This document shows, piece after piece, positions 43,956 to 53,185 of a stretch of DNA of 64,000 bases (within the stretch, counting starts at the first letter, position 1; each line of letters starts with the position of its first letter). Below the pieces are notes generated by a model that was not told the origin of the DNA, made no database searches, and saw only the letters and a program-made list of their open reading frames with translations. Both the position numbers and the translations under genes were made by a program. Source of the DNA: JAGPCK01 sp041675505 (GTDB lineage Bacteria > Bacteroidota > Bacteroidia > UKL13-3); assembly GCA_041675505.1 (NCBI GenBank), contig JBAYTR010000004.1, forward strand, positions 189,378 through 253,377, read 5' to 3'.

Positions 43956-44576
43956 ATGCAAAAAATCAGGTTAGAAATTGTTGGCCTTACTTCCGGACAG
44001 TCGCACGGCTCTTACACCCTTATTCTGGGTGAAGAAAACGGCAACCGCAAACTCCCCATTATCATCGGGAGTTTTGAAGCACAGGCTATTGCTATTGAGA
44101 TAGAAAAAATAGTTCCTTTCCGACCTATGACACATGATTTATTTGTGTCATTTTGCAAAACATTTCAGGTACAAATTCATGAGGTATTAATTCACACACT
44201 TACTGACGGTGTTTTTTACGCCAAACTTTTGTGTGATTATAATGGTGAATTAAAAGAAATTGATGCCCGCACTTCAGATGCTATTGCTTTAGCTGTTCGT
44301 TTCAAGTGCCCTATTTACACGTATGAGAACATTATGCGTTCAGCGGGTATAATTATCAACGAAGAGCAAGAGTCAGAAGACAAAGAAGAGGAAGAAAGCA
44401 GTGAAGAGGAAGAAAATGTATTTATGCCTGAAGACGAGCCTCAGCCCTTTAACCCCAATGCCAACTTAACCTCCATGACGATAGAACAACTCTACAGTCT
44501 GCTGGATGAAGCCATTCGCATTGAGGATTACCATAAAGCCGCGCTGATAAGAGACGAAATTAATAAACGCAAATAA
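43956..44576 (+). CDS. Bifunctional nuclease-family (BFN/DUF151) protein with UVR motif
   Basis: This 206-aa protein has an N-terminal BFN domain (about 1-130; GQSHGSYTLILGEENGNRKLPIIIG, FEAQAIAIEIE, ARTSDAIALAVRFKCPI). A highly acidic linker follows (about 148-165, runs of Glu), then a C-terminal UvrB/UvrC-like motif (LYSLLDEAIRIEDYHKAALIRDEI). Plant members have RNase/DNase activity; the bacterial function is poorly defined. The same BFN-acidic-UVR arrangement is common in Bacteroidota. nupC starts 11 nt later. Confidence 0.85.
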   Translation: MQKIRLEIVGLTSGQSHGSYTLILGEENGNRKLPIIIGSFEAQAIAIEIEKIVPFRPMTHDLFVSFCKTFQVQIHEVLIHTLTDGVFYAKLLCDYNGELKEIDARTSDAIALAVRFKCPIYTYENIMRSAGIIINEEQESEDKEEEESSEEEENVFMPEDEPQPFNPNANLTSMTIEQLYSLLDEAIRIEDYHKAALIRDEINKRK

Positions 44577-44587
44577 AAATCTGACAT

Positions 44588-45865
44588 ATGGAAAGGTTTA
44601 CCGGGGTTATTGGTATAGTGCTTATCCTTGGATTAGCCTTTCTATTATCCAACAACAGAAAAGCCATTAACTACCGCACCGTAATCAGCGGTTTATTAAC
44701 TCAAATAGTACTTGCCCTTTTTATTCTCAAAACAGAATTAGGTGCCTCCGTATTTGCCTGGGTGGGCCACAACATTGAACGCTTACTCCATTTGGCTGAC
44801 CAGGGAGGCGAGTTTGTATTTGGCGGATTAATGAAACCTGAATTACTAAAACCTATTTTCGGTGACCAGTACAGTTTTCTGTTTATGTTCAAAATAATGC
44901 CGGCCATCATTTTTGTAGCGGTGTTGGTTAACATTGCTTATCACATCGGGCTTATGCAGATTATTGTTTCCTTTTTTGCCCGGATAGTTCATGCGTTAAT
45001 GCGCGTAAGCGGCAGTGAATCTTTATCTAATGTGGCCAGTGCATTTGTGGGTCAGGTAGAAGCGCAGATTATGATTAAACCTTACCTATCCAGCATGACC
45101 ATGAGCGAACTACTGGCTAGTATGAGTGGTAGTATGGCTTGTATTGCAGGTGGTGTAATGGCTGTTTATATTTCTATGGGTATACCAGCGCCTTACCTGC
45201 TTGCGGCCAGCATTATGGCTGCTCCCGGGGCATTGGTTATAGCTAAAATAGTGTGGCCCGAAACGGAGGAATCTGCAACTAAAGGTTCTGTAAAATTAGA
45301 AGTCAAAAAATCGCATGCCAATTTGCTTGATGCTATTTCACATGGTGCAGGTGACGGATTAAAGGTATCGCTTAATGTAATTGCTATGCTCATCGGGTTT
45401 ATTGCCCTTATTGCATTAGCCAACCTGTTATTGGGTAAAATGGGCAGTGGATTGTACGCCATTGGCCTTACCGATGTATTTGGATTTGACTTACGTAACA
45501 TCAGCCTGAATACAATCTTTGGCGGTGTGTTTTCAATTTTTGCCTGGGCCATGGGTATTCCCTCTCAGGATATTTTAACAGCAGGTGGTTTGATGGGAAC
45601 CAAAATGGTAATCAATGAATTTGTTGCTTACTCGCAACTTTCACCCATGATAGCCGGCCAAACTCTGCACCCAAAAACTATTGTGATTATCAGTTTCGCA
45701 CTTTGCGGTTTTGCCAATTTCAGTTCCATTGCCATACAGGTAGGGGGTATTGGTGAATTAGCTCCGGAACGAAGAAGCGATTTGGCTCGTTTAGGCTTCA
45801 GAGCGCTCATCTGCGGCACGCTGGCCTCTTATCTCTCAGCAACTATTGCCGGCATTATGATGTAA
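44588..45865 (+). CDS. nupC: Concentrative nucleoside transporter (NupC/CNT family)
   Basis: This 425-aa inner-membrane symporter takes up nucleosides with H+ or Na+. It has about 8-10 hydrophobic segments; typical CNT motifs are FVGQVEAQIMIKPYLSSMTMSEL, GSMACIAGGVMAVYISMG and a final GFANFSSIAIQVGGIGELAPERR. It starts 11 nt after the BFN gene, so the two are probably co-transcribed. Its 3' end overlaps the convergent HsdR-N-like gene by 11 nt. Confidence 0.93.
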   Translation: MERFTGVIGIVLILGLAFLLSNNRKAINYRTVISGLLTQIVLALFILKTELGASVFAWVGHNIERLLHLADQGGEFVFGGLMKPELLKPIFGDQYSFLFMFKIMPAIIFVAVLVNIAYHIGLMQIIVSFFARIVHALMRVSGSESLSNVASAFVGQVEAQIMIKPYLSSMTMSELLASMSGSMACIAGGVMAVYISMGIPAPYLLAASIMAAPGALVIAKIVWPETEESATKGSVKLEVKKSHANLLDAISHGAGDGLKVSLNVIAMLIGFIALIALANLLLGKMGSGLYAIGLTDVFGFDLRNISLNTIFGGVFSIFAWAMGIPSQDILTAGGLMGTKMVINEFVAYSQLSPMIAGQTLHPKTIVIISFALCGFANFSSIAIQVGGIGELAPERRSDLARLGFRALICGTLASYLSATIAGIMM

Positions 45866-46313
45866 GTAACAGTTGCGCATCAGGCAAACTGTTCACAAAA
45901 GCATAACTCCTTTTTTCATAATCCATCTCACAGATGTAGTGCATCAAACCGTTGGTCACCATCAGCCATTTAACTTTCAGCGGCATATTGTAACGGGCAA
46001 TCTGATCAAATACCGCCTGATTCACTTCCACATCAGCCGACTTGCATTCCACTATTAAAGCCGGAGCACCTTTTTTATTGTAAACAACAATATCTGTACG
46101 TTTGGTGAGCTTATTCACTTTCAGTGCCCGCTCAACAGCAATAAGGCCTAACGGGTATTGTATACTGCTCAGGTAGTGGATAACATGCTGCCTCACCCAC
46201 TCCTCAGGTGTAAGTACAACATATTTTTTTCTGATTATATCATAAATTAATTTTCTTTGCCCTTCCTGTTGAAAGGAAAAGTGTGCTTCCGGAAATTGTA
46301 ACTGAGGCATCAT
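45855..46313 (-). CDS. Orphan HsdR N-terminal-like (PD-(D/E)XK) nuclease-domain protein
   Basis: About 152 aa from ATG 46313 (MMPQLQFPEAHFSF); the in-frame upstream extension to 46403 would run into holA and is rejected. The domain resembles the N-terminal endonuclease part of type I restriction subunit R: VRQHVIHYLSS, LTKRTDIVVYNKKGAPALIVECKSA, giving Asp...Glu-x-Lys of the PD-(D/E)XK active site. There is no helicase, methyltransferase or specificity gene nearby. Stand-alone copies are widespread in Bacteroidota, usually next to holA, suggesting a housekeeping DNA role rather than restriction. Confidence 0.8.
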   Translation of the reverse strand: MMPQLQFPEAHFSFQQEGQRKLIYDIIRKKYVVLTPEEWVRQHVIHYLSSIQYPLGLIAVERALKVNKLTKRTDIVVYNKKGAPALIVECKSADVEVNQAVFDQIARYNMPLKVKWLMVTNGLMHYICEMDYEKRSYAFVNSLPDAQLLLTS

Positions 46314-46336
46314 TATACACAGGCAAATTAATACGA

Positions 46337-47356
46337 ATGGCAGCGGATACCCTAAAAGATTTTGAAGAAATAAGCAAAGCAGTTGCGCAGGGCAAATACT
46401 CACCCGTTTACTTTCTGCACGGAGATGAGCCTTATTTCATTGACCAACTCACGCATATTTTCGAAAATGAGGTGCTCTCAGAAGCCGAGCGCGGGTTTAA
46501 CCAAACGGTATGTTACGGCAAAGACACTGATGCCGGTCAGATTGCAAATGCCGCAAGGCGTTTTCCCATGATGGCCCCTTATCAGGTTATTATTGTTAAA
46601 GAAGCTCAGGAAATAAAAAATTACGATGCGCTGGTTCCTTACTTTCAACAACCCTTGTCCTCTACCATTCTGGTTATTTGCTACAAAAACAAAAAATTTG
46701 ATAAAAGAACTAAAGCGTATACCGCATTAAAAAAATGCACCGTATTTGAATCCACCAAGCTCTATTCCAATCAGGTACCCATCTGGATTGTGGGATACCT
46801 CAAAAAGAAGAATCTCAAAATAAATGAGAAAGCGTGTGTGATGCTCAGTGAATACATTGGTAACGACTTAGCCCGTATAACCAGCGAGCTCGACAAAATT
46901 CTCATCAACAAAACAGATACACAAAAGGAAATTTCTTTACAGGAAATTGAGCAAAATGTGGGCATTAGTAAAGAATTCAATATTTTCGAGTTACAAAGTG
47001 CTATTGGTCAACGAAACAGCTTTAAGGCTTATCAGATTGCCGAGTACATTACACGTTCTAAAGATTTCTCGTTAATTCCTTTTCTATCGAACCTGTACAG
47101 TTTTTTCTCCAAACTGTATGTAGCCCACCATTTAGCTGATAAATCAAAAAACAACTTAATGAAAGCGCTAGGCGTCAACTACTTCTTTGTTGATGACTAC
47201 CTGAATGCACTAAAAAACTTCAGCCCGGCTAAACTAAATCAGGTATTTCATGTTTTAAAGACATACGACCTTAAAAGTAAAGGAATTAACAATAATAGTG
47301 CTGATGACAAGCAACTACTTCAGGAGATTATTTATCTGATAGTTCAGGAAAAATAA
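46337..47356 (+). CDS. holA: DNA polymerase III delta subunit
   Basis: Clamp-loader subunit that opens the sliding clamp. It is 339 aa from ATG 46337 (MAADTLKDFEEISKAV); the in-frame ATG at 46283 would overlap the divergent gene. Family signs: SPVYFLHGDEPYFIDQL at the N-terminus, MAPYQVIIVKEAQ, the IGNDLARITSELDKI segment, and the C-terminal helical collar. It is weakly conserved overall, as expected for HolA. It is divergent from the HsdR-N-like gene, with only 23 nt between starts. Confidence 0.92.
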   Translation: MAADTLKDFEEISKAVAQGKYSPVYFLHGDEPYFIDQLTHIFENEVLSEAERGFNQTVCYGKDTDAGQIANAARRFPMMAPYQVIIVKEAQEIKNYDALVPYFQQPLSSTILVICYKNKKFDKRTKAYTALKKCTVFESTKLYSNQVPIWIVGYLKKKNLKINEKACVMLSEYIGNDLARITSELDKILINKTDTQKEISLQEIEQNVGISKEFNIFELQSAIGQRNSFKAYQIAEYITRSKDFSLIPFLSNLYSFFSKLYVAHHLADKSKNNLMKALGVNYFFVDDYLNALKNFSPAKLNQVFHVLKTYDLKSKGINNNSADDKQLLQEIIYLIVQEK

Positions 47357-47435
47357 TTATTCCTTAATACAGGTTTTATTTGTAAAATTGCATTTACCTG
47401 AATTTAATATATATAATAAATTAACAATAACGCTG

Positions 47436-49361
47436 ATGAAAAAATTATTACTACTAGGATTAGTAAGTGTGCCTTTTATTGTAGGTGCACAAAATGTAAA
47501 GATTGTAAAAAGCCCGCCAACAGGCCCTGCAACTCAGGCTCCATTGGTAAAATCGGCACAGACTGTTACTGACAGCAAAGCCCCGGCTAGCAAACAAAAA
47601 AACGTATTACCTGCAAGCGGTAATATGGTTAACTCACCCAATGTGGCCAATTACCCCTTTGTATGGATTGGTTCAACCACGTATGACTTGGGAACAAATG
47701 CATCAATAGGCAGAAGAATCATCCTGAACACAGGAGGTAAAGTATCTGCTACATGGACCTTATCCCGCTTAGGAAGTGCCTGGGACGATCGTGGTACCGG
47801 TTACAACCATTTTAACGGAACCAACTGGACTACTTCTCCTGCTGCTGTTACCACCAGAATTGAAGGTGGTGCAGGAACATCTAAACGTTCAGGCTGGCCT
47901 TCTATCGGAGTTATTGGCAATGAAGAATACGTTTTTGCACACAGCGCTGCAACAGGTGGTCTTTTCTTCTCTAAAAACGGTTCAATAGGTGGTAATACAT
48001 GGACTACAACCGGACCGGTTATTACAGACAATGCCACAAGCCGTCCTATCTGGGGCCGTGTAGCCAATAACGGAAACACTATTCACATCATCGCCAACTA
48101 TTCAGACTCCAGTTCTGATAACCCGTTCACTGTGGTTAAAAACGGAGTACGTGACCCTATGGTGTACAGCCGCTCATTAGACGGTGGTCTTACCTGGCCA
48201 ATCAAAAACCAGGTGTTACCCGGTTACGACAACAGCATTATGTTTGAAGGCGGAGGAGATAGTTACGCCATTGACGTAAAAGACTCTATTGTAGCCATTG
48301 TTACCGGTGGTTTGGGCGAGCATGTTATGCTTTGGAAATCTACCGACAACGGAAGCAATTTCACCCGCATGTTCATTGATTCACTTGATTTTGCTCCTTA
48401 TGCTAACAACAAAGTAATCGGAGAAAACCGCAGAACAAATGACGGTTCAATGGAAGTGGTGATTGATAACAATGGTAAAGTGCATGCTTTCTGGGGACTT
48501 TCTGCTGTTACACAAAGAAATGCCTCTACAGATTCTGCCTTCTTCACTCCTGCTTCTATTTTTCTGATGCACTGGAATGAAGCTACCATGATGTCTGATA
48601 CTATCGGATTTATATTGGATATGAATGCCAACAACACTTTGGATATTGAACCTGCTACCTGGCAAGCCAGAGTGAGCGGAACTTTTACCAGTGCTGCCCG
48701 CTACGGAAATACCTCTTTGGTTACCATGCCAAGTGCCGGTGTTGATGCTAACAATAACCTGTATGTTATTTACTCAGCTCCTGTAGAAGAGCAATTAAGT
48801 CTGGATAACGAAAACTTCCGCGATATCTACATCGTTTATTCAACTGACGGTGGTGCTACTTGGGCTGCTCCGCAAAACGTTACCAATAACATCAACAAAG
48901 AAGACGTATTCGGTTGTGTAGCTAAACGTGTTGACACCCATGTTCACATGATGTGGCAGATTGATGACAGCCCCGGAACTGAATTACAGAATGAAGATCC
49001 TGCTGCTGATAATACCATCTACTACGCAGCCATTCCTGTTTCTCAAATCTTAGCCAACACTATTGGTTCAGGTTCAGGCGTAGGTGTAAAAGAAATACAA
49101 AACAATCTTTTCTCTGTATCACAAAACTTCCCTAATCCTTTTACCGGAGAAACATCTATTGCTATTAATCTGGCAAAAGATGCTAACGTAAAAGTATCTG
49201 TTGCTAACTTATTAGGACAGGTTGTTTACAGCGAAGAAGCTCAAATGGAAAAAGGCATTTTCGACTTTACCATTAACGCCAACGGATTGTCTTCAGGTGT
49301 ATATTTCTACACTGTTGAAGCCGGTTCATTCAAAGAAACCCGTAAAATGATTGTACAGTAA
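47436..49361 (+). CDS. T9SS-secreted sialidase-like (BNR/Asp-box) protein
   Basis: This is a 641-aa protein from ATG 47436, where the signal peptide (KKLLLLGLVSVPFIVGAQ) begins; the upstream in-frame start adds 16 residues. The middle holds Asp-box repeats (SLDGGLTW, STDNGSNF, STDGGATW) spaced as in a six-bladed sialidase propeller. The conserved sialidase Arg triad could not be confirmed, so catalysis is uncertain. A type A sorting tail ends the protein (VSQNFPNPFTGETSIAINL, LSSGVYFYTVEAG, RKMIVQ). It is probably exported to the cell surface. Confidence 0.85.
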   Translation: MKKLLLLGLVSVPFIVGAQNVKIVKSPPTGPATQAPLVKSAQTVTDSKAPASKQKNVLPASGNMVNSPNVANYPFVWIGSTTYDLGTNASIGRRIILNTGGKVSATWTLSRLGSAWDDRGTGYNHFNGTNWTTSPAAVTTRIEGGAGTSKRSGWPSIGVIGNEEYVFAHSAATGGLFFSKNGSIGGNTWTTTGPVITDNATSRPIWGRVANNGNTIHIIANYSDSSSDNPFTVVKNGVRDPMVYSRSLDGGLTWPIKNQVLPGYDNSIMFEGGGDSYAIDVKDSIVAIVTGGLGEHVMLWKSTDNGSNFTRMFIDSLDFAPYANNKVIGENRRTNDGSMEVVIDNNGKVHAFWGLSAVTQRNASTDSAFFTPASIFLMHWNEATMMSDTIGFILDMNANNTLDIEPATWQARVSGTFTSAARYGNTSLVTMPSAGVDANNNLYVIYSAPVEEQLSLDNENFRDIYIVYSTDGGATWAAPQNVTNNINKEDVFGCVAKRVDTHVHMMWQIDDSPGTELQNEDPAADNTIYYAAIPVSQILANTIGSGSGVGVKEIQNNLFSVSQNFPNPFTGETSIAINLAKDANVKVSVANLLGQVVYSEEAQMEKGIFDFTINANGLSSGVYFYTVEAGSFKETRKMIVQ

Positions 49362-49380
49362 TCTGTATAATTGATACATA

Positions 49381-49416
49381 AAAAAACGCCCGTTGAATTT
49401 CAACGGGCGTTTTTTT
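49381..49416. terminator. Shared terminator of two convergent genes
   Basis: A near-perfect palindrome: AAAAAACGCCCGTTGAA followed at once by its complement TTTCAACGGGCG and a T-run. It serves the sialidase-like gene (plus) and the glcD-like gene (minus). Confidence 0.9.
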
Positions 49417-49428
49417 ATGCTTATGTTT

Positions 49429-50826
49429 TTAAAATATTTTACCCGGATTCAGAATTCCTTTCGGGTCAAATGCTGCCTTGATTCTGCGCATCAATTCCAG
49501 TTGTATCTCGGGCATTACCACACTCATGTATGGCTTTTGCACCAAGCCTATTCCATGTTCTCCGCTAATGGTTCCTTTCATTTGTTTGCACAATTGAAAT
49601 ATTTCAATAATGGCCAGGTGTATTTCTTTATTCCAGAATTCTTCCGTTAAATCATCTTTTAAAATATTTACGTGTAAATTTCCGTCACCGGCATGTCCGT
49701 AACATACCGTTCTGAAACCGTAACGTTGACCAATGGCTTTTACTCCCCTGAACAATTCAGGCAGCTCTGCACGTGGCACAACGGTATCTTCCTCTTTATA
49801 AGTATTGTTGTGCTTGGTAGCCTCTCCTATGCTTCTGCGCAGTTTCCAGAAATATTCTTTTTCATCAGCTGTTTGAGCAAAAAGCACCTCTCCGCTTTCA
49901 TGTGCATACAACACCTCACTGATAGCCTCGCACTCCCGCATCATGGCCTCCATATCATTTCCATCCACTTCTAAAAGCAGGTAGGCTTCTACCCCATCTT
50001 CTACAACAAAATTCATATCCAACATAGCTGCTGAAAGTCGGAACCCTTCCGGCTCCACAAACTCACAAGCACTGGGATGACAACCAGCTAAAAAAATTCC
50101 GTTAACCGCCTCACATGCTTTCTCCGGAGAAGCAAAAGGAGCCAGCATCAACAAAGTGTGTTGCGGATGCGGAATCAATTTTAAAACTATCTTAGTAACA
50201 ATACCCAGTGTCCCTTCACTGCCAATCATTAAATGGGTAAGGTTATATCCTGTTGAATATTTTAAGGTATTCGCTCCGGTCCATATCACATCACCTGAAG
50301 GTAAAACCACTTCAAGATTTAATACATAATCGCGGGTGGTGCCGTACTTTAAAGCTCTGGGGCCACCACTGGCATGCGCAATATTACCGCCCAAAAAACA
50401 ACTTCCTTTACTTGCCGGATCAGGAGGATAAAACAGTCCTTTTTCTTTCACAGCATTTTGCAAGGCTTCATTAACCACTCCGGGCTCTGTTGTTACCTGA
50501 AAATTACGTTCATCAATTTCAATAATCCGGTTCAATCTTTCCAGCGAAAGTACCACGCCACCTTTAACCGGTAGTGCACCTCCGCTTAAACCAGTTCCGG
50601 CACCGCGGGGCGTAACGGGAATATTGGCAGCAGCGCACAGTTTCACTACCGCAGCTACTTCTGCTGTTGTGCCCGGCTTTATTACTACATCAGGGTAATA
50701 CACCAGATCTTCGGTATAATCGCGGGCATATGTAACAGTCGACTCTTTGCCGGTTAACACAAACTGCTCGCCCGTAATCTGACAAAACTGTTGCAGAAGC
50801 TCTGCTGTTACCTGATTGTATTGCAT
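49429..50826 (-). CDS. glcD: FAD-linked 2-hydroxyacid oxidase (GlcD-like)
   Basis: This 465-aa cytoplasmic flavoprotein runs from ATG 50826; a TTG two codons upstream is possible. The FAD-binding PCMH domain carries VTPRGAGTGLSGGALPVKGGVVLSL (split by family core), SEGTLGIVTKIVLKLIP, and GGNIAHASGGPRALKYG. The C-terminal FAD-oxidase domain has CYGHAGDGNLHVNI and SGEHGIGLVQ, metal and substrate His residues. It probably oxidises glycolate or D-lactate. GlcE and GlcF partners are not adjacent, so it may act alone or as a D-lactate dehydrogenase. Confidence 0.9.
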   Translation of the reverse strand: MQYNQVTAELLQQFCQITGEQFVLTGKESTVTYARDYTEDLVYYPDVVIKPGTTAEVAAVVKLCAAANIPVTPRGAGTGLSGGALPVKGGVVLSLERLNRIIEIDERNFQVTTEPGVVNEALQNAVKEKGLFYPPDPASKGSCFLGGNIAHASGGPRALKYGTTRDYVLNLEVVLPSGDVIWTGANTLKYSTGYNLTHLMIGSEGTLGIVTKIVLKLIPHPQHTLLMLAPFASPEKACEAVNGIFLAGCHPSACEFVEPEGFRLSAAMLDMNFVVEDGVEAYLLLEVDGNDMEAMMRECEAISEVLYAHESGEVLFAQTADEKEYFWKLRRSIGEATKHNNTYKEEDTVVPRAELPELFRGVKAIGQRYGFRTVCYGHAGDGNLHVNILKDDLTEEFWNKEIHLAIIEIFQLCKQMKGTISGEHGIGLVQKPYMSVVMPEIQLELMRRIKAAFDPKGILNPGKIF

Positions 50827-50989
50827 GCACAAGTTTAACCGCTATATAGGAAAGGCGCAAAGAATTTTATCTACTTATAAAGATGTATTACCTCGGTAGA
50901 CTTTCGGTTATTGAAAACTGCACAGCCTACCGCTGAAATTTGCCGATAATCCGTTAGGTTTGTTATTTGTTACAAGAAAGCAAACACGT

Positions 50990-53137
50990 ATGAGTAAACG
51001 AATTATTTTATCAGCCTTAGGGGCTCTGATGTTTTACATCTCCTTTGCACAACAGGATATTACACTGGAAGATGTATGGGGTAAAAATACCTTTTCAGCC
51101 AAAGGAGTTCCCGGTTTCAACTCCATGAAGAACGGGAAATATTATTGCGCACAGGACGATAAGGAAAACATTATCAGGTACAGTTTTGCCACGGGAGAGG
51201 CTGTTGATACGCTGGTAAAATCTGCCGATTTGGGAATAAAAGGTTTCAGCTACACCTGGAGTGAAGATGAAAGCCAACTGCTGCTACAAAACAATTTCAA
51301 GCAAATTTACCGGCACTCCTTTTCGGCCAATATTTATGTGTACAACATGAACAGTAAAACGATTACACAACCCTTAAAAGAGGCCGTCATGTTGGCTGAA
51401 TTTTCGCCTGACGGAAACAAGCTGGCTTATGTACGTGACAACAATTTATTCTGCTTTGATTTAAAAACCGGTAAAGAAACTCAGATTACTACTGACGGTA
51501 AAACCAATAACATTATTAACGGGGCCACTGATTGGGTATACGAAGAAGAGTTTGCTCTCTCCAAAGGATTTTACTGGAACGACAATAGTTCTGCTTTAGC
51601 TTACTATCGTTTTGACGAAAGTGGTGTTAAAGAATTCGGTATGCCCATGTATGGCAAGCTGTACCCGGAAGAATATAAATTCAAATACCCGAAAGCAGGA
51701 GAAGCTAATTCTGTTATCCAGATTTATACTTACCACCTGAGTTCAGGTAAAAAACAATTGATGGATATAGGGTCACTCACTGACATTTACATACCAAGAA
51801 TACACTGGACCAAAAACAACAATACACTTTGCATACAACGAATGAATCGCTTGCAAAACAAGCTGGAGCTCTTGTTAAACGATGCCGACAATGGGGCATC
51901 AAAAATTATTTATACGGAAGAAAACAAAGCCTACATTGATGTACCCGAAATCGCTTTCCTGAAAGACGGTAAAACATTTATCATCAACAGCGAGAAAAGC
52001 GGACGGAACCATTTGTATCACTATGATTTGTCTGGCAAAGAAATCCGCCAGATTACAAAAGGTGACTGGGATATAGATCAGTTTTACGGAGTAGATGAAA
52101 AAAATAAGCTAATGTACGTTTCAACTTCAGAGGTCAACTCAGCTGAACGTTATGTGTACGCCTTTTCACTGGATGGTAGAACAAAGAAGCAACTTACACA
52201 GCGAAAAGGATGGAACTCGGCTGCCTTTAACGCAGATTTTTCTTTCTTTCTGCTCACCCAATCGACCCTTAACCAACCTGCATATTATGCACTTTGTACT
52301 CAATCAGGCAAAGAGGTACGCATACTGGAAGATAACAGCAAACTTGTAGAAAAAATGGGGAAATACAATATGACTACAGTTGAAATGACTTCATACAAAA
52401 ATGCGTATGGAGAAGACCTCAATGCTTTTGTTTTTAAACCGCTTCAATTTGATGCTTCAAAAAAATATCCTGTATTGATGTATGTTTACGGAGGCCCGGG
52501 GCATCAACTGGCTGTGAACCGCTGGATGGGAGCCTACTACTTCTGGTACCAGTTGTTAGCGGCAAAAGGATATATGGTTGTGTGTGTGGACGGACGTGGT
52601 ACGGGATTTAAAGGAGAAGCGTTCAAAAAATCAACTTACCTGCAACTGGGTAAATACGAAATAGAAGATCAGATCTTTGTTGCGAAAGAGTTAGGCAAAT
52701 TACCCTATGTAGATGCTTCACGCATTGGTATGTTCGGCTGGAGTTTTGGCGGATACATGTCGAGCTTGGCTATAAGCAAAGGGGCTGATGTGTTTAAAAC
52801 TGCTGTTGCTGTTGCTCCGGTTACCAACTGGAGATATTACGATAATATTTACACCGAACGTTTTATGCGTACCCCGCAGGAAAACGGAAAAAATTATGAC
52901 GACAACTCTCCTATTAACCACGTGGCTAAAATTAAAGGGAAGTACTTAATCATTCACGGTACCGCTGATGACAACGTACATTTTCAGAACACTGTAGAAA
53001 TGGTGAATACCATGATTAACAAAGGAGTAAAATTTGATAGTGAGCTGTACCCCAACAAAAACCACGGCATAGGCGGTGGCGGAACTCGTTTGCATTTGTT
53101 TAACCGTATCACCGACTTTATTATCCAGAATTTGTAA
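50990..53137 (+). CDS. Dipeptidyl-peptidase IV-type S9 serine peptidase
   Basis: This 715-aa protein runs from ATG 50990, giving a signal peptide (ILSALGALMFYISFAQQ). The N-terminal propeller (about 40-465, DPPIV N-domain) contains WVYEEEF, the paired Glu that binds the substrate N-terminus in DPP-IV. The C-terminal hydrolase has Ser585 in GWSFGGYMS, Asp660 in HGTADDNVHF and His692 in NKNHGIGG; spacing matches human DPP-IV closely. It releases X-Pro/X-Ala dipeptides from peptides in the periplasm. Two peptide transporters follow on the same strand, forming a plausible peptide-use cluster. Confidence 0.94.
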   Translation: MSKRIILSALGALMFYISFAQQDITLEDVWGKNTFSAKGVPGFNSMKNGKYYCAQDDKENIIRYSFATGEAVDTLVKSADLGIKGFSYTWSEDESQLLLQNNFKQIYRHSFSANIYVYNMNSKTITQPLKEAVMLAEFSPDGNKLAYVRDNNLFCFDLKTGKETQITTDGKTNNIINGATDWVYEEEFALSKGFYWNDNSSALAYYRFDESGVKEFGMPMYGKLYPEEYKFKYPKAGEANSVIQIYTYHLSSGKKQLMDIGSLTDIYIPRIHWTKNNNTLCIQRMNRLQNKLELLLNDADNGASKIIYTEENKAYIDVPEIAFLKDGKTFIINSEKSGRNHLYHYDLSGKEIRQITKGDWDIDQFYGVDEKNKLMYVSTSEVNSAERYVYAFSLDGRTKKQLTQRKGWNSAAFNADFSFFLLTQSTLNQPAYYALCTQSGKEVRILEDNSKLVEKMGKYNMTTVEMTSYKNAYGEDLNAFVFKPLQFDASKKYPVLMYVYGGPGHQLAVNRWMGAYYFWYQLLAAKGYMVVCVDGRGTGFKGEAFKKSTYLQLGKYEIEDQIFVAKELGKLPYVDASRIGMFGWSFGGYMSSLAISKGADVFKTAVAVAPVTNWRYYDNIYTERFMRTPQENGKNYDDNSPINHVAKIKGKYLIIHGTADDNVHFQNTVEMVNTMINKGVKFDSELYPNKNHGIGGGGTRLHLFNRITDFIIQNL

Positions 53138-53185
53138 TTCAGCCAAACTTCACTTACTTGCACAAGCAATAAAAACTTAAACAGC

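Noticed and set aside
49393..49650. 85-aa plus-strand ORF starting inside the terminator
   Set aside because: It starts in the terminator hairpin and is antisense to the glcD-like gene.
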